In this document: positions 23,575 through 32,700 of the stretch, one piece after another
Layout of the letters: each line of letters begins with the position of its first letter
Numbering within the stretch: the first letter of the stretch is position 1
NCBI GenBank assembly: GCA_963573315.1
Contig: OY752141.1
Coordinates: 4,278,001-4,342,000, forward strand
Reading direction: 5' to 3'
From: Entomortierella parvispora
Lineage: Eukaryota > Mortierellomycota > Mortierellomycetes > Mortierellales > Mortierellaceae
DNA length: 64,000 nt
Translations under genes and position numbers: made by a program
Notes under the pieces: model-generated
Told to the model about the DNA's origin: nothing
The model's database searches: none
What the model saw: only the letters and a program-made list of their open reading frames with translations

Positions 23575-26306
23575 ATGCCGCTCCGCTACAGTATTTCCCC
23601 AATCGAAAAGGGCTTGATTCTGGCACAAGCAATCGTCAAAGAGGCTGGAAGGGCAGAAAGCGAACATGACGTCATTAGGCACTATCGCGAAGTCAAGAAG
23701 CACCTTCATGGATTCCTCGAAAATAATAAGCTGCTTACTACTGGATTCCTCACGGACGACTTACTGACAGACACGATTGCTGTACTCCAAGAACTCGCCA
23801 GGATACTTGATCACTGGGGGGGAAAGTCACGGGAAAAGGCTGAAAAGTGTAGACAGGAAGCAGAAACTCTGAGGTTGGTCACTTTTTTTTTACTTCTGAA
23901 GTTGTGTGGGCGATACCTGTGAGGCTCTCTAACTTGTAACAATGTTACTTCAGAAGAGAACTTGAGAAAGGACAATTTTTATTTGCCTCCTCACCAGATT
24001 TAACAAATGAGATGTTCAGCAGTAGCCATCCCAAAACGTCTCCTCTATACAACTTACACAACTGGAGCAAGGAAAGTATCGAAGAAAGGTCGCCGTTGAC
24101 ACAGGTTTTCAATGTCATCACCACAAGAAACGAAGATCTGGGCACATTCGGCATGGAGACTCACTTCAATCGCTCTATTGAAAAGGATGTAATCTTATGG
24201 AAAGATGTCTTGGAGTATCATCGAGATGCACTCTTTCTTGAAGACAGCGATGGCCACCCAGTGGACTTTCTGAAAGATCAAAATCAAGAGTGAGTGAGCT
24301 AGGTCTAAAAGGTCAACTTTTTGCAATATGATGCTGCGGCATGATGGTGAATCGTTCATAGCACTGACCCTCTCAAGCCGTTGCTCCTCTAGGCCTCTGC
24401 TACCATTACGTCTGGAGCACAGAACTTGCCCACTTTATTTAGTTGTTTATGACCGCCATATCGCAGGCGCCAGCTCGAGTTCTCAACCAGCGGCCCCCAC
24501 AAGCCAAGGGCAAAGGATTGAGCCTCTAAGACATCCAACAGTCAAGACTCATACTGAAAGGCAATCAAAAGAGGTCGTTTTCAGGATGAGGTCGTCCTTG
24601 TCTTCTGAAATCTCCTCATCGACACTGTCAAAAACAGGAGTTAGCCCTTCGTCTTTGATGCCGAAGACACTCGCCACTGTTGTGCACGATGATTCTTCCA
24701 GCAGATACTTGCGAGATGGTCATCCCTTCGCTGTTGGCGGTGTCTCGCTAATCTACAGTAAGCAAATACAGTGAACTTGGTCAGAAAAAATATGTGTCTA
24801 ACAGGATACCTCAACCACTCATGCTCCGTCTTTAGGATGCAGAAGAGTAAGTTCAATTGGACGATTATGAATGGACGTCTAGTGGAGGCAATTAACAGCA
24901 ACCTTCTTGTAGATCCCCGAACAGGCAAATACCCCTGTGGAAAATCATGAGTTTCCTCTTGCCCTCAAATTAATTCCTAGGTCTTTCTTACCATCTATCT
25001 CTGAGACACCTGTGGAGGTTCAAAAGACGGCTGAGAGATTTGGTCGAGGACCCATAGATATCAACACGGAACAAGAAAAATACTTGAAAGATATGCTGCA
25101 GGAGGTTACATACCTTCATACCCTCTGTCATCCACGTATCTTGCGATTTGTAGAATTTTACTTGACCGCTGAACATGGTGAGTATTCCAATATGTTTGTT
25201 CGTCTGGACAATGAGGATGTGTTGGGGCAAAAATCATGCCTCACTACCTCCCTTGCGTCCTTGCCCAAGACCTAACTCCCCTCAATTGCCTCTAGTCAAC
25301 TTTGTCATGGAGCTTGCGCTAGGAGGGGATCTCCAGTTGCGAATGGAAGCACGAAGGAATATGAACAGTATCGCTCATTACGAGGAAGAAGAGCTGGTAC
25401 CCATCATTCGAATTGTTTGTAACACGCTCTGTTGTGTCCATGCAGCCGGTTGGATCCATCGAGGTTTGATTTTTGGGTGGCGCAGACTGATGCAAAAGAA
25501 AATTTCCATTGAAAACTAACAGAGCCTCCTCCATGTGCACACAATTCGTACGACTGGATGACTACACCATAGACCTGAAGGTAATTGAACGAATCGATCT
25601 TGTGAGCTTGAACAAATCTGGTAACCTAAGTTTATAACACAAGCCAGCGTGAATGTGTTTACGGAACTCCTACCCGTAGCCGTCCAAGATCATGTTCCGC
25701 ACTCAAAAGAATGACGATGTGGCTATTGCAGGATTTGGATTCGCGATGTTCCAAGACGCGATTGATGACAAGGAGACTGTGTTCGCGACCACCGACCTTG
25801 GATCAAATGAGTTCATGGTAGGTAACATTGCAGCCACTCCTTCAGAGTTGAGCTTAAGCCAAACACATGGTAACTCTCTCCTGTTCTCTCCTTTTAGGCG
25901 CCAGAAAGGTTGAACAACCTGGGCTACGGAGCCCCGGTCGACATGTGGGCGCTTGGTGCAACATGCTTCTACTTGCTCACTGGCCAGTACCCATTTGGAA
26001 TAGGGGGTGTAGCCTATTCAGATGGGCCTTCGATCGTGGATGGATTACAGTGGGATAACTTTGGTTTTAGCGCCTTTGGTATGATTTTTCCTTGCAATTG
26101 CCTCCATTTCCAAGCAGATGATTTCAATGCAGAAAGTCACTTCCTAGGAACTAATAGGTCCATATCTCTTATCAGCCAAGGACTTCATCCAAAACCTTTT
26201 AGTGTGGAACCCTGAAAAGCGCCTCACGTCCTTTGAAGCCGAGATCCATCCTTGGCTTTCTATCCATATTAACATCAACCAAGTTTATAGCAATAGATCA
26301 CAGTAA
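23575..26306 (+). CDS. K3: N-terminal helical domain joined to a probable pseudokinase
   Basis: Preferred model of ten exons, 633 aa: 23575-23873, 23954-24289, 24393-24757, 24836-24846 (11 nt), 24913-25177, 25296-25463, 25573-25580 (8 nt), 25680-25817, 25898-26078, 26176-26306. Residues 1-210 form a helix-rich unknown domain (IVKEAGRAESEHDVIRHYRE..., KSREKAEKCRQEAETLR). The kinase part has PFAVGGVSLIY, Lys356 (PLALK), HRD with Asp482, PSK487 where Asn is expected, AG502-FG in place of DFG, APER, and VDMWALGATCFYLLTG. It lacks both metal ligands, exactly as K1. Alternative: two genes, 23575-24293 (212 aa, stop inside the proposed donor) and a kinase starting at 24586. The fusion is favoured by donor GAGTGAGT, a CTGAC branch site, acceptor CTCTAG, matching phase, and the lack of a CT-rich leader before 24586. 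Confidence 0.75.
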
Positions 26307-27008
26307 ACAGACATTCAGTGTGGGATTATGGGTTCGCTATTCATGCAAGACAGAATTCTGGAGGTGACACGAAAAAGAGGAGCAAAAGTAGGTTGGGTTT
26401 GGCTAGAGGGAGGAAGAAGAGGAGGAGGGGGAGGAGGGGGGGGGGGGGGTCAATGGTGTCCATACTCTTCTCGACTTTTCAGCTTCTGTCAAGCACAGAG
26501 GTCACCGATGGACAACACATTCCACCTCAGTGTACCTCCAAGGAGCAAGCGTAGGATACAAAAGGGATACGAACGCGCCTTGCGCACCCCACAGTGAAGC
26601 TCATTAAAGGAAAAGAGTTCTACCTGAACAACTGCAGGGAAGAAGGCGCACACGTAGTGGTGGCTGCAAACATTTGATCTGCAGATCAGGCAGGCAAGGG
26701 TCCGTATCGTTCCCAACGGAAGAAAAAGATATCGCATGTTCTGCGTCCAGGAGAATGGATTTGCCCACCTAAAAAGGAATGAAGATGCAGGTCTCATCTC
26801 ATTTCAACTCCTTCCCTCACTTCCGCTCCCCACCATTGATCCGACGATTACCACAGCCTTCTCCTTCTTCTCTAAGGTTCATAACTGGAGTATAGCAATA
26901 TATATTGGCGTAGATAGATACAGTAATAGTTTCGTCCAAATGAAATCAAAGCTTTTTTGTTTCGAAAGGGGGTATCTCGTTTCATGTAAAGAGACCGTTG
27001 AAGTCGAA
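26307..27008. other. Convergent intergenic region
   Basis: Holds a G-rich tract with a run of about 14 G (near 26437-26450). No gene is supported. Confidence 0.45.
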
Positions 27009-27781
27009 TCAGTTTTCCAATCCAGGGCAATGTTCGTTGGTAATGGCTGTAACGTCGCCATAGGGTGCAGGGTCGGTCCAAATGAGACCAAAGCTAAAGA
27101 AGAGAACAAAAGACAAGTTGGTCAGCCCTCTCATTCAATGGGAAAGAAAAGAAAAGCAAAAAAAAACAAGCAACAGGGGAGGCAAGCGCACTTACTCAGC
27201 ATCGGGGTACGTTGGTGCGTTCTTGTCGCCAAGAGTCTTGACAATCTCGGTCAGAGCATCGTGTTCCCAGCAGATCAGAATGTTGCCAGATCCCTTGTAC
27301 TTTTTGATCACCTTCTCAACACAGTCGGGATCATCTCGGTCGCACGACGTATCGATCTTGATACCGAGATCCTCGCCAAGAGGCTGCACGGTGCGGAAGG
27401 GGCGAGATCTCTTTCCGTCTATTTCATCAGCGGGGAGTTTTTTTCAAGATAATTGTGTATCAGTACCAACCTTTCAAAAAGATCCGTCCACAAAGAAAGA
27501 AGATGGTGAAAGAATGGATAGGAAAACTTACTGGCCTTGTACTTCTGTGCCATGATGTAGCCGATGTTGTACTTTGACTGGGCACCAAAGACCTTTCGGA
27601 TGCACTGGGCACGCTTCTCGCCGGTTGGGTTGAGTCCGACGCCATCGTTGTCGGGCTTCTCTCCGTGGCGGATGAGGTAGACGACCGGCTTGTTGCTTGC
27701 AGCTGGCTTTGATTTGCGGACGGCAGCAGAGGCTGTGGCCAGGACCATGAGAGTCATGGCGAGCAAGGAAAAGATCTTCAT
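27009..27781 (-). CDS. Predicted secreted histidine-phosphatase-superfamily protein
   Basis: Three exons (27781-27532, 27418-27196, 27093-27009), 185 aa. A signal peptide (MKIFSLLAMTLMVLATASAA) is followed by a short Lys/Ser linker. The catalytic motif is R38-H39-G40-E41 (VVYLIRHGEKPD), where His39 would be the phosphorylated residue. A second conserved His is at 136 (ILICWEHD). The end reads FGLIWTDPAPYGDVTAI and CPGLEN. Family knowledge: phosphoglycerate-mutase-like fold, phosphatase or related activity. Substrate is unknown, and an extracellular site is inferred from the signal peptide. A CT-rich leader lies on the coding strand (27790-27900). The last exon was found by phase and conserved residues, not by a long ORF. 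It lies between K3 and the NACHT gene, with no visible functional link. Confidence 0.82.
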
Positions 27782-29790
27782 GGTACTCTTGTTGTGGATG
27801 GATAAGACAAGAAACGAAAAAAGAGAAAAGAGAGAGTCGGAGAGCAAACAAAAGTGGGGGGAGAGATAAGTGGAGAGGTTGAAAGAAAAAGAGAAAGAGG
27901 GGCTCTGGGTCGCCGCCTTTATGTAATTCCCCGGCTGGCCAGTTAGCCCCGCCCGGGAACGCTCTGCCCCTGGCCCTGCCGCGTGCGTGGGTCCGTTGAC
28001 GGTCGAGTGACCACACCGTTCCTGTTGAAACGGCGGACCAGTGCTCCCTCTCTCCGTTACAACCACCGACGACCGCGCGTGCCGATTATTTCCATTCTCG
28101 ATGGATCAGACGGCTAAACTTGAAAGGGACCGGACGAGCAAACGGGTGCCGATCCATGGAGTATCGACGGGCTGCAGACTTTTTTCCCTTCCTTTTTTGA
28201 CTCTGCAAGCTGCCACGCACTGTAACCATTGGTGGTGGCACCAGTACCAACCCTCCCCAACGGGATGCACTAGTCCAGGGGAACGTACCGGTAGGCAGGG
28301 GGTTGGCATGCTGCCAAGCACAGACGGCGGCGGTTGCAAGAAGTATACCGCTTGAGGTAAAAAAAGGCGCACGGCCGACGATGCAGGCACTAAAAATCTT
28401 CGTCCTCCAAATTGCCAATCAAGCTTCTTTGTGGAGGCAATCATTGGCCAGCTGTTTGTCCCTGGGGCCATGAAGCAGGACCAATTGCACCCAATCGAAA
28501 CATGCTTTTGGCCACATCCCCCATTCCATTCGACAGGACTGATCAAAAGGCAAGTGCCTTCGGTGGTTTGCGCTTCAGATCCTGTGTTTTTTGGCAACCC
28601 CAACAGACAGAGGTGCCGATGGTGCTCACTGCCCTGCTGGCTGATTGTCAGTTTTGGGAGATGAGATGATAACGGATCCTGTGAAAAAGATGGGAAAAAC
28701 AGAAGCTTGGATTGGATCATCACGTCGGATCCCTAGGATCCGTGTTCCTAGACGGCGAACAACACACGCGCGTCTTTTGTAGGGGTCACAGGCTGGAGCC
28801 GCTCTGTGCAAGGGCAAGGGCAACGGGACGATGCGTCATCCGAGCTTGCTCTCTTTCTGTCTGTCTGTCTGCATGTCTGTTCGTCTCTCTGAAGAAGCGA
28901 GTCTGTGTCACGCAGGGCAAAGGTGCTGATCGGGGGCGAGCAAGTCCACCAGCAAGGAGCAACGAGGAAGAGATCAACGGGCGGGACAGCAGTGTGGGAG
29001 TGAGTGTTCTGCCCTCTGTACTGTGAGTGGTGTGCTCTGCACTGTGTGCAAGTGTGCTCAGCGAGTGTGAGGGCAGGCGCAGGGAGGGGAACCACAGTCT
29101 GCTTCTTTTCTCCACCGCATGCATGCATGCATGGTTGCCTGCTCCCATTCTCGACCTACTGACCAACCGACTGCTTGCCCATCCATCCGTCCGTCTACAC
29201 CCCATTCACGGCATTTCATCTCGACAGCAACAATCTCTGCTTGCTGCCATCATCCATTTCCCCACGTTGCTTCTCCATTACCCATTGCCGCCCCCGTCCT
29301 GCCGTAAGCAGGTCATCGACCACGGCATCTTCCTCGTGAGTATAAAACACGTTTTCCGCAAGACTGCCCCTGAGGCGCATCCTTGCTCTTCTAAAACAGT
29401 AGCAGACCTACACATAGACAGCCACACCTCGTGCCATCCGTTCCTCGGCAGCTGAGGGCGAGAGTTCTAGCCCGAAGAAAGCAAAGCTGTATGTCTGAAG
29501 CATCATACTGGAACTGAAGTTGAGACTAGTAACGATTCTATGGCCCAGAGCCGTTTTCTCACGAATCATTTTCTACAAAAAAAGAAATAGACATTCTGCT
29601 CGACAAACAGCCAGGAGGTCAAGGCCGAAACAAAGAGTCCAGATACACGAAACTCATTTCAGTAAGCAGGGTTGCTCTTTTGCTCTTTGTTGGTCATAAA
29701 ACTGTAGCCAAATGCGTGGAGTTGTTAACCAGCGCCCTTGCAGCCTGTCTATCGGACCTAGATCCACTCTCCCCTTGGAGAACAGGCACA
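27782..29790. other. Two-kilobase region without a supported gene
   Basis: ORFs are short and low-complexity. A (CATG)n run lies at about 29117-29132. Part of this is the promoter and leader of the NACHT gene; no TATA box is evident near 29650-29790. Confidence 0.4.
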
Positions 29791-32700
29791 ATGGCAAAGT
29801 TAGATCCCTCAAATCCATCCCCTCCGCCGCTTCCCGTAGTTACGTCGCCCACCAACGCCACGAGCTTTGTTTCCAGTGTCAAGCCTAGGCGTCGCGATCG
29901 CATCTTCAAATACTGGAGTGGTTCAAAAAGCAACAAGCAGGACACACCCCCGACCACGCCAGAGTCTCAGTCAGTCGGCCCCAAAGAACCTATAGCCAAA
30001 GCACATCCTCCAGGAACCGCAACATCCCTTTCAGATGGCTCCCGCTCGGCGCCCATAACATCTTTGAATCAAGGCTCCATATTTCCTCCTTCTCCAGTCC
30101 ATCCTGTCGCAAACTCGCAGAATGTCTCCAATATGGCTCCCAAGTCAGGCCCCAAGCAAACCCCAACCCTGATCACCCAGGCATCGCTTGATCCGACCAT
30201 ATTTCCAGAGAACGTCTCAAGGACAGTGAAGATTCAATTACCAAAAATCGGCCACCGTATTGAAAGCACCGCTCAGCTCGTTCATTGTGCAGATCTGCTC
30301 CGCGTCATGGAATCGCCCACTTTCTCCGCATCCCCATCACTGTCGCCAGAGTCATTGAGAACTATCGACGGTCGACCTCTCAGAAAGGAGGACCTGGATT
30401 GGATGAGGCTTGTCGAGAAGGATAAAGTGGTAGAGAAGGACAGGATTCAACAATTGGTAGTGGGTACAATCAGCGAGTTCATTTCCGGCCCTATTAAAGA
30501 CCTGGATGCCATCCGCGAGATTGTTCTCGTAGGCCCTGTCCTCGAGAAAGTGCATTTTCGATTGCTTCTCGCCTGTTTCTTGTCCAGCTTTGACGACGCC
30601 CCGATACTGGAAGTTGAAAAGTTGCAAGGAGTCGTTCAGCTTGTCCAGGATGCTCCCCCAGGCTGCTTGGAGGTCGATGACTTGATCAAAATCTTGGAGA
30701 TTGTCAGGAAGCGCTTGGAGAGCACGTCTGCGCAGTCTTCTGACTTTTTGTTTTACCTAACATCGGCCGTCTCCAGGGTGCTCAGTATCATGACAGACCT
30801 GAAGATCAAGGACCTTGACCGTGTGAAACAACATGACCCTCTTCGCACAGCCCTTGGAGCACTGAAGTCGGATAGTAATCCATTTCTACGATACCAGGCC
30901 ATCTACGCTGCCCAGGCTCTGTGGTGTGTCCCCGACGACGAGACTCCGATCGAATGCTTCTTCCGCCATTTTATGGACGTTACAGGCGGTCTCATCAAGC
31001 TCTCGGCTGTGATACAATTCGATTTCAATGGGTTTGCTGGGGGGGCAAAGGATATTCAGAAGAGCGTCAAAGACATGTACGAGTTTGTGAAGTCTGGAAT
31101 TGAGGACATTCCTGCCTTGATGGAGGATGGGAAAGAGCTCGGCGGCTTTTTGAGGGCAATGGTTGGGTCAGGACGGGTACATCCATGGTACATGTCTCTT
31201 CAGGGTGCTGAGGTGCTTGTACGGACTGGTCGATTTGCCGATCTTAGAGTATGGGTTTGGGAGGCGCCAAGTCAAGGGAGTTACCTGTTCCAATGGGGAA
31301 TCTGTCAACTTCTTGGGGAGATTGCGGTCGACCCATCTTGGGACAAGGACACACGATGTCAAGCTACTCTATTCCTCGGCGAGATATTCAGAAAAAGTAC
31401 GCACCACAACGTCAAGAAGTGGATTGTTACCATTCTGGACTATATCTCAAAGATTTCGACTCTGGAAATAGCCTCTGACCATGAAAGGGAGGCCATCAAA
31501 GCCGTGGCCGTTAACGTCGGGGACCACTTGCGAACGAATGGAGATGAAACCTATTCTTTTCCTTACCTCTTGGGACGCCAACTGCCACTTCCCGGAGCAT
31601 CTTCAATTTTACGAAAGGTCAACAGAACGGCGGACCTGGAGCCTGCACTGCTCAAAATCAAAAGCGCTGTTGGTGAGCGTGGTCCAGAGCTCTACATTCC
31701 GTTGATGTCCAAGGCAGGTCTCCAGAATCCAGGCAACAAGTTGGATCCACTGGAAGTGCGGATTACGACGTTTCTAGGAAGCAAAAGGCAAATCATGTTA
31801 ATTCTTGGAGATTCAGGTGCAGGAAAGTCGACATTTAATCGACATCTGGAACGCCGATTGTGGAGAGACTATCAGCCTGGCGGCCCGATCCCTTTGTTTA
31901 TCGATCTGATGACTATGGGCAACCTGGACGAGAACGATGTCTTAGCGAAGACCTTTGCGCTTCAGGGTTTCAAGGATAACCAAATACAAGAGTTGAAGGA
32001 ATACCGACAAATCATCGTCATATGTGATGGCTACGATGAATGCCGGCAGTGGGTCAACCTCCACACCCGCCTTAAAGTTGAGGGCTGGAAATCTTTCCAA
32101 GTTGTGGTCACCTGTCGCAGCCAGCACCTCACGTCAAACTACCGGAATTACTTCGTACCCCGACGCGACGCGAATCAGACTTTGTCCCAAGTGTCTGCTC
32201 TCTATGAGGAAGCCGCCATTGTTCCCTTTAGTCAAGATCAGATCGAGGCATGCATTGAGCAGTTTCGCGAGACTGAGGAGGCCAGGGAGATTTTCAAAGG
32301 CCGGACAATTTGGAGCAAGGAGGAATACATGAGCCGACTGTTCAAGTTGCTGGAACTCGTCAAGAACCCCTTCATGCTCAACCTCGCCCTGATAACTCTA
32401 CCCAACATTGCCGGCAACGACTTGGGCACCTCTCGAGTCAAGATGACTCGATTCCGACTTTATGAAGAATTTGCGAATCAGCACTTTGAAAAAGAACTGA
32501 GTCGATTGAGCGATCAACGGAGTAAAATGCTGTTGGATGATGAACGGGCCTTCAGGAGGATCGAAGATGAATTTAATCTACATGGTATTTATTTCTCCAT
32601 GCGACTGGCACACTCGATCTTTGAGGAAGGAGGAGGCAAGAATTATATCGAATACTCGGCCGCGGACAGCAGAGGATGGAAATCCCGGTTCTTTGGTCCC

